DNA from: an uncultured Aquimarina sp.
GTDB taxonomy: Bacteria; Bacteroidota; Bacteroidia; Flavobacteriales; Flavobacteriaceae
Length of the DNA: 38,388 bases
Direction of reading: 5' to 3'
NCBI GenBank assembly: GCA_947492105.1
Contig: CANLMN010000036.1
Coordinates: forward strand, 1-38,388
The first letter of the stretch is position 1. The number at the start of each line of letters is the position of its first letter. The notes beneath the pieces are model-generated. The model saw only the letters and a program-made list of their open reading frames with translations. It did no database searches and was not told the origin of the DNA. Made by a program: the position numbers and the translations under genes. Below are positions 23,762-32,572 of the stretch, piece by piece.

Positions 23762-25033
23762 CTAGCCTAGAACATTTTTTGTTGTGGAAATGCGTTTTTT
23801 GCCAAATTTTTCATACAAAAACAAGATAATCAAACTGATTCCAAAAAGAGGGAATATAAGCCCTAGGACTATCAAGAGTGCTATTAGTCCATAACTCACT
23901 ACAAATGATTTGGGTACTTTTGGAACTCCCCAATTACCTTTTTGTTTTCGTAATATATAAGAAACCATAGCCGAGAGGCTCATCAATGCTAATAAAATAG
24001 CGACAAATAACATCAACCACCAGTTCCAGAGGCCAAATTCTCCTTGGTGGAATGCCATAACCCACATTCTACCGCGCATCAAAAAACCAACATCGCTCCA
24101 TTGGTGTTGTAGTACTGGTTTTCCAGAATATTGATCCAAATGAATCATTACTTGACGCTTTTGGTCGGGAATGTGATTGTTAGAAATACTGTAAACTCCT
24201 TTTTTTCCTTTAGGGAATTGAATAGTAACTTCTCCTGGTAATTCCATTTTTTTGGCCATTGCCACAATAGCATCTAGAGGCAGAGGTTGTTGTTTGGTTG
24301 TCTCTATAGTTGATGATGTTACACCTCGTCCTTGCCAAGTGGAGGGGTAGCCGGTATGGGTTACTTTTTGGACCCATTTGAAGTTACTACCAAAGGTATC
24401 GGTCCAAGGAAAACCACCTGCGAGAACTAATAACAATAATCCCGAAATCCAAAATCCCGAAATTGCATGAAGATCTCGATAGAATAATCGTTTACCCTGT
24501 TTGATTCTTGGGACAAAAAAACCTTTGAGACTCCATCCATTTGCGGGCCACCAGATATAGAGTCCTGTAATTAGTAAAACGACCATCCAACTTGCAATAA
24601 GCTCTACGATTGTAGTGCCAAACTTACCTAACAGAAGCTCTCCATGCAATTTTTGGACTGTATACATCAAAGACTCTTTGGGGAGTATATGCCCAGTAAC
24701 TTCTTTTTTATAAGGATCAATATAGAGACTTGTTTTTCCACCAAAGCGACCTGAGCTAAATGCTGTAGCATCAGTCGCTTTTTGGGGTACCACCATTGCA
24801 TTTAGTTTCTTGGGAGCATGTTGTTTTGCTAGTTGATATTGTTCCTGATAAGAGAGCGCTGTTCCCTCTGCAACAACTGTTGTAGTTGGTGCGTAGATAG
24901 GCGTCTCATAATTTGCTTTGAACAAATAAATTCCTCCTGTGATGGATAATAGTACAATAAACGGAAGGGATATCAAGCCGGCAATAAAATGCCACTTCCA
25001 GAACCAAAGATTCAATTGATGTTTTTTTTGCAT
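23762..25033 (-). CDS. PepSY-associated TM helix protein (iron-uptake associated)
   Basis: Inner-membrane protein of 423 residues with the PepSY_TM layout: helix one WHFIAGLISLPFIVLLSITGGIYLF (about 14-38), a periplasmic PepSY segment, a helix pair around 140-220 with RDLHAISGFWISGLLLLVLAG, a second periplasmic segment, and C-terminal helices with WWLMLFVAILLALMSLSAMV. His residues in WHFIAG, KLHGEL, DLHAISG and AFHQGEF could bind haem or metal, as in FoxB-type siderophore reductases. Its ATG lies 3 bp after the TonB receptor stop, so the two are one operon. Reductive iron release from a siderophore is the likely role. Confidence 0.88.
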   Translation of the reverse strand: MQKKHQLNLWFWKWHFIAGLISLPFIVLLSITGGIYLFKANYETPIYAPTTTVVAEGTALSYQEQYQLAKQHAPKKLNAMVVPQKATDATAFSSGRFGGKTSLYIDPYKKEVTGHILPKESLMYTVQKLHGELLLGKFGTTIVELIASWMVVLLITGLYIWWPANGWSLKGFFVPRIKQGKRLFYRDLHAISGFWISGLLLLVLAGGFPWTDTFGSNFKWVQKVTHTGYPSTWQGRGVTSSTIETTKQQPLPLDAIVAMAKKMELPGEVTIQFPKGKKGVYSISNNHIPDQKRQVMIHLDQYSGKPVLQHQWSDVGFLMRGRMWVMAFHQGEFGLWNWWLMLFVAILLALMSLSAMVSYILRKQKGNWGVPKVPKSFVVSYGLIALLIVLGLIFPLFGISLIILFLYEKFGKKRISTTKNVLG

Positions 25034-25036
25034 GAT

Positions 25037-27178
25037 CTAAAAATTATAACGCGCTCCGAGATGCAAGGCTCTTGGATTACCAATAGTATAACTGTTCTCT
25101 CCTCTAAATCGGTTGTATGACGCTCGTGCTGCATATAACTGATCAAAAATATTGAGTGCCTGTCCCCAAATTTCGAATCCTTTATAACCAAACGTAACTT
25201 TGAAGTTAAAAATGGAATGTCCATCATAGGTAGCAGTACTCAAAGTGTCTTGTTCATCTTTTACCTGTCCTTCAAAACTAGTGTTGTATTTGCTAACCAA
25301 TTCATGAGTCGCAGCAAATCTATAATTGAAGCCACTTTGTAGGCTGTTTTGGTAGCTTATTGTGGTGTTTCCTAATAAGTTTGGAGCAGTTTCGCGATCC
25401 GTACCAGAATAATCCACACCTCTTTCAAAAAAATTGATATACCGATGCTTTGCATAACTACCGTTGTGTGCTATAGATAATCCTGCTATAGGCTTATATG
25501 TAACTCCATACTCTACACCATAAGATCGGGTTTTGCCAGCATTGGTGTTAAAGAAATTGTCTTGGTCATCTCGTTGGGTGATCAAGGTGTTTTTTCCATT
25601 CAAGAGGTAGAGTGCTAGGTCAACTTGTAGCTCTGAGGTAATAGTTCCGTATCCCCCTAGCTCAAAGTTGTCATACCTACTTGGTTTAATTCCTCGTAAT
25701 GCATTATTGTTACGATACAAAGTAGAGACCTGTGGTGGTGTAAAACCATTGGCATAATTGAGGTATATACCTGTTCGTTTGTCAAGATTAATATTGATTC
25801 CAAACTTCGGAGCAAGATTTGTAAAGGTGTCCTCAGAGTCTGGGGTGGCTACGATGTCTTCGGCAAGGTTGTCGTAATCATATTTGAATTCATCATAGCG
25901 CAACGCAGCAGTGATTTTTAGTTGTTCGATTGGAGACATCTCATACTGAAAGAAGCCCGCATAATTATAAATATCTGCGCGATAATTAAGGATGTAATCC
26001 CCTTCGTTGAGGATAAAGTCCGTATTTCTTCCTGTTTCGGTATCCACGAATACATCCAAAGTTTCTGCTACATATTTTTGGGGAGAATAATCCAAAGTAC
26101 CTCCAATAATCAAAGAGTTTGCATCATCAAAATTGACTTTGTGTTGTACCAAGCCAACATAACTACTGTACTGATTAGAGTTGAGTTCTCCAGATCCAAA
26201 GCCAGTCAATTGTCGAGTGTTTTCATCTCTAAATTGGCGAACGCGGTAGGAGGGATTCTGATCCATACGATTGTCTCTTAGGATCAAATTAAAAGAAGTT
26301 TTGTTATAGATATTCCAACGTTGATCTACCGTATTTCTCAATCGAAAGGCTACTGCTTCTCGTTCTGTAAAGGTTTGATCACTTTCAAAATTACCACCAG
26401 TATAATCATCTTCACTCAAGGAACCTGTCATGTCCGAGCGATAATCGACTAAATCAACAACGGTTGTCCATTTGGTTGTTGGAGCGATGTCATATACAGT
26501 CTTAAAAGTGATGGCGAATTTTTCGTAATCACTATATTCAATAGGTCCGTCTGCTCGTTTGGCATAATGGCCACCAATATAGAAGCCAAATTTTTCGCTA
26601 GTTTGATCAGATAGCTCTAGTTCATAACGGCTAAAACCTAGGTTATTGGTTTGGAAATCTATAGCACCGCTAAGATCAGCAGTAGGATTTTTGGTAATAA
26701 AATTGAAACTTCCACCAATAGCTTCACTTCCATAGATACTAGAGGCGGGCCCTTTTAATACTTCGATTCGACCAATGGAGGTATTGTTCATTTCTAGCAA
26801 AGCATTGTGGTTAAAAACCGACGTAGGACGGATTTGTAACCCATCTTCTAGGTATAAAAACAAGGCTTTGGTAGAGATTGGAGAACGAACAGCCATAAAG
26901 TGTTGTTCATTACTTGCGGCCAAAGAAGTGGACATAAAAACTCCAGGTACTTGATTCACTAATTGATCAAGACCAAAGGCTTTTTCGGCTTTTATTTTGG
27001 CAGTGTTGAGTGTGGTAATAGCGCCTGGTACTTCGGAACGGCGTTGAACTTCTCTACTGGCAGATGTAACAAATACTTCATTGAGGGCAGTAGTGTCTTT
27101 CACACTTTTGTTAGGAGTTGTTTGAGCGGAGGTGTGTAGACCCATGCATAGCGCGATGAGTAAAATGATGTTTTTCAT
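25037..27178 (-). CDS. TonB-dependent receptor
   Basis: Outer-membrane ligand-gated porin of 713 residues, starting MKNIILLIALCMG with a signal peptide cleaved at TSAQ. The plug domain (about 45-150) holds EVFVTSASREVQRRSEVPGA, GLDQLVNQVPGVFMS and the classical IGRIEVLKGPASSIYGSEAIGGSFNF. The remainder is barrel with the typical PKFGININLDKRTGIYLNYANGFTPP region, and ends in LHLGARYNF with the terminal Phe for Bam recognition. No N-terminal CarboxypepD repeat. The frame extends to ATG 27271, but that stretch precedes the signal peptide and contains a palindrome. With PepSY downstream, a siderophore or metal complex is the likely cargo. Confidence 0.95.
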   Translation of the reverse strand: MKNIILLIALCMGLHTSAQTTPNKSVKDTTALNEVFVTSASREVQRRSEVPGAITTLNTAKIKAEKAFGLDQLVNQVPGVFMSTSLAASNEQHFMAVRSPISTKALFLYLEDGLQIRPTSVFNHNALLEMNNTSIGRIEVLKGPASSIYGSEAIGGSFNFITKNPTADLSGAIDFQTNNLGFSRYELELSDQTSEKFGFYIGGHYAKRADGPIEYSDYEKFAITFKTVYDIAPTTKWTTVVDLVDYRSDMTGSLSEDDYTGGNFESDQTFTEREAVAFRLRNTVDQRWNIYNKTSFNLILRDNRMDQNPSYRVRQFRDENTRQLTGFGSGELNSNQYSSYVGLVQHKVNFDDANSLIIGGTLDYSPQKYVAETLDVFVDTETGRNTDFILNEGDYILNYRADIYNYAGFFQYEMSPIEQLKITAALRYDEFKYDYDNLAEDIVATPDSEDTFTNLAPKFGININLDKRTGIYLNYANGFTPPQVSTLYRNNNALRGIKPSRYDNFELGGYGTITSELQVDLALYLLNGKNTLITQRDDQDNFFNTNAGKTRSYGVEYGVTYKPIAGLSIAHNGSYAKHRYINFFERGVDYSGTDRETAPNLLGNTTISYQNSLQSGFNYRFAATHELVSKYNTSFEGQVKDEQDTLSTATYDGHSIFNFKVTFGYKGFEIWGQALNIFDQLYAARASYNRFRGENSYTIGNPRALHLGARYNF

Positions 27179-27531
27179 GTTAAGTTTTTGATATGCGATG
27201 TTTGTAGGATATATTCGAGATACATCCTGTATAAAATATGAGGTCACCAAATAGTGCCGATAAAAATGCATAAAAGCTAGTTATGATATTTTTTATCTTT
27301 ATTCGGTACGACATGTTGATTTGCCTCATTTCTGTAATAATACCTATGAGTTTTTTGAGTCCGTTACTAAAAAAATGAGTTGTTCTACCGTTACTTTTTA
27401 GGTCACAAGAAAAAGCATAAAAGTACTTGTACTTAGGTTTTTCACGTACAGATAAAAAATAATCTTTTTTTTAGAACGAGTTCAAAATCGAAATGGTATA
27501 CGAAATAGGAATCTTCTTGCCAAGAAGTTGG
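27179..27531. other. Leader region of the TonB receptor operon
   Basis: 353 bp between the small CNGKC gene and the receptor. It holds the palindrome at 27206-27228 and no gene. The length suggests that the receptor has its own promoter, but no convincing -33/-7 pair is seen on the minus strand. Confidence 0.4.
27206..27228. promoter_or_regulatory. Candidate operator upstream of the TonB receptor
   Basis: A 23-bp imperfect palindrome with arms AGGATATAT and ATACATCCT (one mismatch) around a 5-bp centre, ending 27 bp before the receptor ATG. The position suits a repressor such as Fur or a copper sensor; the binding protein is unknown. Confidence 0.4.
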
Positions 27532-27918
27532 CTATGTGTTCAAAAACTGAGGCGGTGGATCAATTATATCAACAAACTCTAGGGAATAAGAACTAGCAAT
27601 AGTCCAGTATGTTTTTAGAATCCTTGTAATAGGTGGTTTTATAGTAGTGGTATTTGATTCTTGAAAAAAAACAGGAAAAAATGCTTCTACGATGGTATGG
27701 CCCCCTTTTTGGTCGGTAGCATTTGATTCTTGGGATATACGCAGTTGTTGAGAAAGATAACATTTCCCGTTACACTGTAATTTGGGTTTAGTCTTATTGA
27801 CACAATATTTTTTGATAATCGTATCAATGTGCAACTGATAATATCCAAGCGTACCCAATTGACAAAAAGGCCTAATGGAGATCGATAATAAAAGGAGTAT
27901 GACAAAAATGTTTTTCAA
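27532..27918 (-). CDS. Small secreted protein with CVN...CNGKC motif
   Basis: An exported protein of 128 residues: signal peptide MKNIFVILLLLSISIRPFCQ, then a helix YYQLHIDTIIKKYC and the motif KYCVNKTKPKLQCNGKCYLSQQL with three closely spaced cysteines, then a Pro-rich tail. Similar small proteins, which I recall as frequent companions of TonB receptors in Bacteroidota, share this C-x(n)-CxGxC pattern. The cysteines suggest metal handling, possibly copper, which is inference. The only start is TTG at 27918; there is no upstream ATG before a stop. Confidence 0.72.
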   Translation of the reverse strand: MKNIFVILLLLSISIRPFCQLGTLGYYQLHIDTIIKKYCVNKTKPKLQCNGKCYLSQQLRISQESNATDQKGGHTIVEAFFPVFFQESNTTTIKPPITRILKTYWTIASSYSLEFVDIIDPPPQFLNT

Positions 27919-27986
27919 ACAAAAAATTTGTGCAAAAATACAGAGTTTATATCAAAAGACCTCTTTTTTTACCAAATAGAAAAAGA

Positions 27987-28008
27987 GAAGTCCGCAAAAG
28001 CGGACTTC
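27987..28008 (-). terminator. Terminator of the 28056 gene
   Basis: Perfect 9-bp stem GAAGTCCGC/GCGGACTTC with AAAA loop; on the minus strand it runs into TCTTTTTCTATTT. It lies 48 bp beyond the minus-strand stop. Confidence 0.85.
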
Positions 28009-28055
28009 AGAAGTGCAAATTTCAATTTTTAATTAAACCAGTTTAGGTAAGTGTT

Positions 28056-28367
28056 TTATTCAATTACCTTAATTGAAATCTGACCTTCTAGGATTAGCTT
28101 TTTTCCATTTTTCAATGAATTTAGTAATACCTTCTTCATTTGTTCTTTTTCTTCTATAAGCTCATTTATTCGAGAATTATCATAAGGACAGTCATCATGA
28201 TGATTTCCTTCGGTAAGCCCCAGTCGTTGTATTTTATGAAAATTAATCTTTTTGTCAATCAAAGAATTGAGGATATCAGAAGCCTCCGAAGCTGTGAATT
28301 TTCCATTGATCAAATTTACTTGATGTAATGCTACAGAAGTTTCTTGCTCTTGATCTAGTACAAACAT
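28056..28367 (-). CDS. Small cytosolic protein of unknown function (103 aa)
   Basis: Soluble, helix-rich and charged, starting MFVLDQEQETSVALHQVNLI. The middle SEASDILNSLIDKKINFHKIQRLGLTEGNHHDDCPYDN has a His-His-Asp-Asp-Cys cluster that could bind metal. A C-terminal coiled helix NELIEEKEQMKKVLLNSLKNGKKLILEG follows. The frame opens with TTG at 28400, but ATG 28367 is preferred. No family recognised. It may be co-transcribed with the 28474 gene, 106 bp upstream. Confidence 0.7.
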   Translation of the reverse strand: MFVLDQEQETSVALHQVNLINGKFTASEASDILNSLIDKKINFHKIQRLGLTEGNHHDDCPYDNSRINELIEEKEQMKKVLLNSLKNGKKLILEGQISIKVIE

Positions 28368-28473
28368 GGTAGTAGTTTTTGGTAATTCTTTCAAATTCAA
28401 CCTAAGTTAAACTAAAAAAATGATAATTAATAATAATATTTTTTAAGAAATTCTCAAATTTGCCTACAAATCG

Positions 28474-28704
28474 TTACATTATGTCCTTTTTCGTGATGCC
28501 ATTGAGACGTTTTTCAATTTTTCTTTTCTTAACTGTAATAAGTTTCATGACGTCCATGAGCTTTGGATCTCTAGTCTTTTTATAGAGCTCATTGATTTTG
28601 AGTACGAGAGCTTTGGCTTCTCGTGATGCCTTTACACGATCACTCATACTCATATGGCTCATTTTTCGATTTTCAAAGGCAGACGCCTGTTCTAGTAATT
28701 CCAT
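28474..28704 (-). CDS. Small conserved basic helical protein (76 aa)
   Basis: Starts MELLEQASAFENRKMSHMSM and continues SDRVKASREAKALVLKINEL and YKKTRDPKLMDVMKLITVKKRKIEKRL: nearly all helical, basic at the C terminus, no signal peptide. The pattern looks like a small conserved Flavobacteriaceae protein of unknown function. Nucleic-acid binding is possible from the charge but not shown. Confidence 0.72.
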   Translation of the reverse strand: MELLEQASAFENRKMSHMSMSDRVKASREAKALVLKINELYKKTRDPKLMDVMKLITVKKRKIEKRLNGITKKDIM

Positions 28705-29104
28705 AATGTGGTATTTTTAAATAATTAGAACTCGTTTTGATATTTTATAGTAGTTGTCTGATATACAGCTATGTATTATTGTGCAGCGTTTCAGAGGGTT
28801 TAATTGACTATTTATAAGTATTTTACGTTTATTCAGTAACTGAGATGTGTTTGATGTTTTAAATATGACAACCATTTTGATCTTATATAAAAATAGTACT
28901 GCGATTACTATCGATTTAGAAAACTAGAATCATACTTGAGCATTTTTGAACCAAAGGAACTACAGATAATTTCGTGTTTGATCTACATGATTTTCAAAAA
29001 AATATAGATGTCGTGTAGAACCTTTGGATTTCTTTCAACAAATTTAATAGAGTACTATGATATATTTTTATTTATATTTATTATGTTATATATTAATTTA
29101 GATT
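28705..29104. other. Divergent region upstream of lysR with an inverted repeat
   Basis: About 400 bp without a gene. CCAAAGGAACTAC (28951-28963) is repeated in inverted form as GTAGAACCTTTGG (29015-29027), 11 of 13 positions pairing, with a 51-bp spacer. The last 50 bp before the LysR ATG are nearly pure A+T. The inverted repeat may be a regulator site pair. Confidence 0.45.
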
Positions 29105-30010
29105 ATGCATTACACCCTTCATCAATTACAGATATTTTTACAAATAGTAGAGCGTAAGAGTATTACGAAAGCAGCGGAAGATTTGTATCTCACCCAGCCT
29201 GCTGTGTCTATACAACTCAAAAAATTTCAGGATCAGTTTCCTGTGCCACTGACCGAAGTAATTGGAAGAAAATTGTATGTAACAGATTTTGGAGAGGAAA
29301 TTGCCATAGCTGGACGTCGAATATTAGATGAGGTCAAAGAGATCAAGTACAAAACAATGGCCTATGTAGGGCAATTATCTGGTGTTTTGAAAATTTCTAT
29401 CGTCTCTACAGGAAAATATGTAATGCCCTTTTTTCTTTCGGGTTTTATCAAGCAACATGAAGGGGTAGAGCTGATCTTGGATGTTACCAATAAATCAAAG
29501 GTTCTGGAAAGTTTAGAACAAAATTCGGTAGATTTTTCTTTGGTTTCTGTACTTCCGACAAATTTGAAATACGAAAAAGTAGAGTTAATGGAGAATCAAT
29601 TGTACTTGGTAGGGAGTACCGAAAAGAAGTTCTCAAAAAAAATATATCCTCAAAAAATATTGGCAGAGCTACCTCTTATCTATAGAGAGTCTGGATCAGG
29701 GACGCGCTATACCATGGAAAAATTCTTGGAAGAAAACAATTTGTCTGCTCAGAAAACAATGGAACTTACGTCCAATGAAGCAGTAAAACAAGCCGTGATA
29801 GCTGGATTAGGATATTCGATTATGCCGTTAATTGGTATACGAAATGAACTAGAAATTGGCCGACTACAAATTATTCCTGTCAAAAATTTTCCTATAAAAT
29901 CAACTTGGCATTTGATTTGGCTAAACAACAAAAAATTCTCTCTAGTAGCAGCAGCCTTTCTAAAATATGTAGAAGCAGAAAAGGATCAAATTATTAAAGA
30001 ATTTTTTTAG
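29105..30010 (+). CDS. LysR family transcriptional regulator
   Basis: DNA-binding regulator of 301 residues. The N-terminal winged helix-turn-helix (1-60) reads LHQLQIFLQIVERKSITKAA, then EDLYLTQPAVSIQLKKFQDQ, followed by the linker helix and the effector-binding domain (about 90-295) with GVLKISIVSTGKYVMP, QNSVDFSLVSVLP and YRESGSGTRYTMEKF. The closest remembered subgroup is the CbbR/CysB-like one. LysR proteins usually control a divergent neighbour; here the divergent gene is the 76-residue protein at 28474. Inverted repeats in the upstream gap could be its own sites. Confidence 0.94.
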   Translation: MHYTLHQLQIFLQIVERKSITKAAEDLYLTQPAVSIQLKKFQDQFPVPLTEVIGRKLYVTDFGEEIAIAGRRILDEVKEIKYKTMAYVGQLSGVLKISIVSTGKYVMPFFLSGFIKQHEGVELILDVTNKSKVLESLEQNSVDFSLVSVLPTNLKYEKVELMENQLYLVGSTEKKFSKKIYPQKILAELPLIYRESGSGTRYTMEKFLEENNLSAQKTMELTSNEAVKQAVIAGLGYSIMPLIGIRNELEIGRLQIIPVKNFPIKSTWHLIWLNNKKFSLVAAAFLKYVEAEKDQIIKEFF

Positions 30011-30441
30011 TATAATTTGATATTTATGTTTGTTGTAGAACTCTTCTTGGATTTTCGTTTTCGACAAAAAATGTAATAAATTTGATGAGCTATAGCCCTT
30101 TTTTTAAATTTTTAGCAGCACTACGGACGAGAAAAGTACCACAATACAGGTGAACTAGACTAATAGAAGTGATTTTGCATTTCGTCGTGTGGTTATGAAC
30201 GAAGAAAAAGACGATATTGTAGCAATAATCCTATCGTATTTTTTTCTCAAATCAAGGTTGTTGAGATGTGCTGCTTTTTTTGAGAGTATCACGATTAACG
30301 CATACAATTAGTAGTTTCATAAATTTTGTTTATATATATTATCATTAATATAAATAAAAATATATGGATAGTTTTAGAGATATTTACATTGTTGATAAGA
30401 GACACAATCAACAAACATGTAAGTAATAACTTTAAACTACT
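30011..30441. other. 431-bp gap with a Family III repeat
   Basis: No gene. 30056-30140 shares CTTTTTTTAAATTTTTAGCA and GCACTACGGA-type sequence with 18974-19047. 30310-30370 is very AT-rich. Confidence 0.4.
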
Positions 30442-31248
30442 ATGAGTATGAAAAATATCCTTTTTATTGCAGCAATAATCATTTTTATCGGATGCAAAGA
30501 GCAAGTAGCCAGTAGTAATATTGTTCAAAATACTGTTGACTCTGTGACAGTAATAACAGATCAGGAAGCTCATATAGCAGAAGATATTGATCATGCTGTC
30601 ATGTCCAAAGACCAGCAATTCACCGTAAAGACTTTTTATAAAAAAGAGAATAATTTGGTATTGCATTACAAGTATCCGTATCTCAACGAGAATAAAAATC
30701 CCGTGTATCATAATTTTAATAGCTATCTAAAAGAAGATTATTTGAATTTGGATGCCTCGGTAGTGAACGTGCTCAAAAATGATGCGCTCTTTTGTGACCC
30801 AAGTGTTGATGATGTGCAAAGAACTAAGCGAAGTACAGATTTTAAAATTTATAACCGTACCGCAGAACAAATTAGTATTCTGTTGTACAAAGCCAATTAT
30901 TATGACGACCCAGATCATATCTCTTTTATTTTCAAAGGAATTAATTATGATCTGAAAAGAGGGAAGTTTATTGGATACAACGAAGTTTTCAGGCTAGGTA
31001 GTGAGGAAACAGTTTTTGAGTTGTTGAATGTTAAACTACAACAGCTTATACAAGAGAATGAGGCATATAGTTCTTGCAAATTACTTTCTAAAGAAAAATT
31101 TAACACTTTCAAGGATAACTTTGTGATGGATGGAGATACCATTAAATTTTATTTTGACGACTGTACTATTTGTCCTTCGTATGCTGGTAACCATTATTTG
31201 CAAATAGCGATGAGCGAATTGTCTTCAGTTCTCCAAACAGTAGATTAG
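30442..31248 (+). CDS. RsiV/DUF3298-like lipoprotein
   Basis: Predicted lipoprotein of 268 residues. The signal peptide MSMKNILFIAAIIIFIGC has its lipobox Cys near residue 18; ATG 30448 is an alternative start. The middle matches the DUF4163-type region (VKTFYKKENNLVLHYKYPYL), and the end matches DUF3298 (DTIKFYFDDCTICPSYAGNH then YLQIAMSELSSVL). In RsiV this fold binds lysozyme; here it is a stand-alone lipoprotein without a sigma factor gene, so an inhibitor or binding role is only possible. The two extra cysteines in DDCTICPSYAG are unusual for the motif. Confidence 0.75.
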   Translation: MSMKNILFIAAIIIFIGCKEQVASSNIVQNTVDSVTVITDQEAHIAEDIDHAVMSKDQQFTVKTFYKKENNLVLHYKYPYLNENKNPVYHNFNSYLKEDYLNLDASVVNVLKNDALFCDPSVDDVQRTKRSTDFKIYNRTAEQISILLYKANYYDDPDHISFIFKGINYDLKRGKFIGYNEVFRLGSEETVFELLNVKLQQLIQENEAYSSCKLLSKEKFNTFKDNFVMDGDTIKFYFDDCTICPSYAGNHYLQIAMSELSSVLQTVD

Positions 31249-31469
31249 TACAATTACTGATAGCGTAATTTTTTTGTCAACATTAAAAATGCGGTCCTAT
31301 GATTCGGCAACAATGAGCACAGCCGTGACAAGAATCTTACGCTTTGATGCACTCAATATATCGTTTAGAGAAGTGCGTATGATTAGAACTGTGCTTTTTT
31401 CATTCTAAATAAAAAGCGAACTAGAGGAGGAAGTCCAATATGAGTCCGGAAAAATAGAAATACGATTAT

Positions 31470-32381
31470 ATGTCTGTAATTAATAATACAAAATTTGGGA
31501 GAAAAGTATTGCAAGGTATCAACGAGTATACACAAATTGCTTTGGGTGTAATATTAGCTAGTATAGGACTCAAAGCTTTTTTGTTGCCAAATGGTTTTAT
31601 TGATGGTGGTATTACCGGAATAGCAATTTTGCTCAAGACAGCACTGGGGATTAATATTTCTTGGGCCTTAATTATACTGAGTCTACCTTTTTTAGTCATG
31701 GCTTATATAAGATTGTCTAGAATAATGGTTTTCAAATCCATTTTGAGTATTCTGAGTCTTGCACTATTACTGCATCTCGAAAATTTTGAACTCGTAACAG
31801 AAGACAAATTACTCATTGCTATTTTTGGAGGACTTTTTTTGGGAGCTGGTATTGGTATAACGATCAAGAATGGAGCAGTACTTGATGGCTCGGAGATTTT
31901 GGGGGTGTATATCAACAAACGATTCGGTTTGAGCGTTGGTAGTGTAATTTTACTTTTCAATGTACTACTTTTTGGTATTGCCACCTTCGTTGTTTCGCAA
32001 GAGACTGCGATGTATTCTATTTTAGCATTTTTGGTGACCGCAAAAATTACAGATTTGACACTGCAAGGTTTTGAGAACTACATAGGAGTGATGATTGTAT
32101 CCAAAAATTATCCAGAGCTAAAAGAAGCCATTACTCAAGAATTAGGATCTGGAATGACCGTTTTTGACGGTGTTCAAGGATATGGCAAACATGGCAAACA
32201 GGAGGATTTTGAAGTCATACAAATCGTTATTAATCGTATTGAGATTATCAAGATACATCGCATAGTCGATCAAATTGATCCGACTGCTTTTTTGATAGAG
32301 TATGATGTCAATCAGGTAAAAGGTGGTATTCTACGTAAATTTTTGCCCAATTTGGATGTAACGAAACTAAAAGTTGTGTAA
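31470..32381 (+). CDS. YitT family membrane protein
   Basis: Inner-membrane protein of 303 residues. Five to six helices fill residues about 18-190, with the family pattern ILASIGLKAFLLPNGFIDGGITGIAILLK near the start and GSEILGVYINKRFGLSVG before helix five. The C-terminal soluble DUF2179 domain (about 205-300) reads GFENYIGVMIVSKNYPEL and ELGSGMTVFDGVQGYGK. Function unproven; some relatives export lysine or other solutes. Its TAA stop ends exactly where the repeat element at 32381 begins. Confidence 0.93.
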   Translation: MSVINNTKFGRKVLQGINEYTQIALGVILASIGLKAFLLPNGFIDGGITGIAILLKTALGINISWALIILSLPFLVMAYIRLSRIMVFKSILSILSLALLLHLENFELVTEDKLLIAIFGGLFLGAGIGITIKNGAVLDGSEILGVYINKRFGLSVGSVILLFNVLLFGIATFVVSQETAMYSILAFLVTAKITDLTLQGFENYIGVMIVSKNYPELKEAITQELGSGMTVFDGVQGYGKHGKQEDFEVIQIVINRIEIIKIHRIVDQIDPTAFLIEYDVNQVKGGILRKFLPNLDVTKLKVV

Positions 32382-32544
32382 TACCATTCGTAAAATGTAA
32401 TTGTAGGCTAAAATAATTGAATTGTTTTTCGCTAGTTTGAGCTATAAAATTCAAGCATAGCCTTAGCTACGATTTAATTTTTTGGTTAAAAAATAGTAGA
32501 AAAAGAACCGAATTATTAGCCTTTAATTATTTTTTAAACGGTAT
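32381..32544 (+). repeat. Family II MITE-like element, copy E (164 bp)
   Basis: Begins ATACCATTCGTAAAATGTAA and ends TAATTATTTTTTAAACGGTAT. The reversed right end ATACCGTTTAAAAAATAATT followed by AAAGGCTAA matches the left end ATACC...TAATTGTAGGCTAA imperfectly over about 30 bp. The centre is GCATAGCCTTAGCTACG. The CC...GG ends are flanked by TA. It starts on the last base of the yitT-family stop codon. Confidence 0.7.
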
Positions 32545-32572
32545 CAGATTCTTAGAAGAAGATGAATTGAGG

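Noticed and set aside
30295-30711. 138-codon minus-strand frame
   Set aside because: Antisense to the lipoprotein gene at 30442 and to its AT-rich leader; no family pattern.
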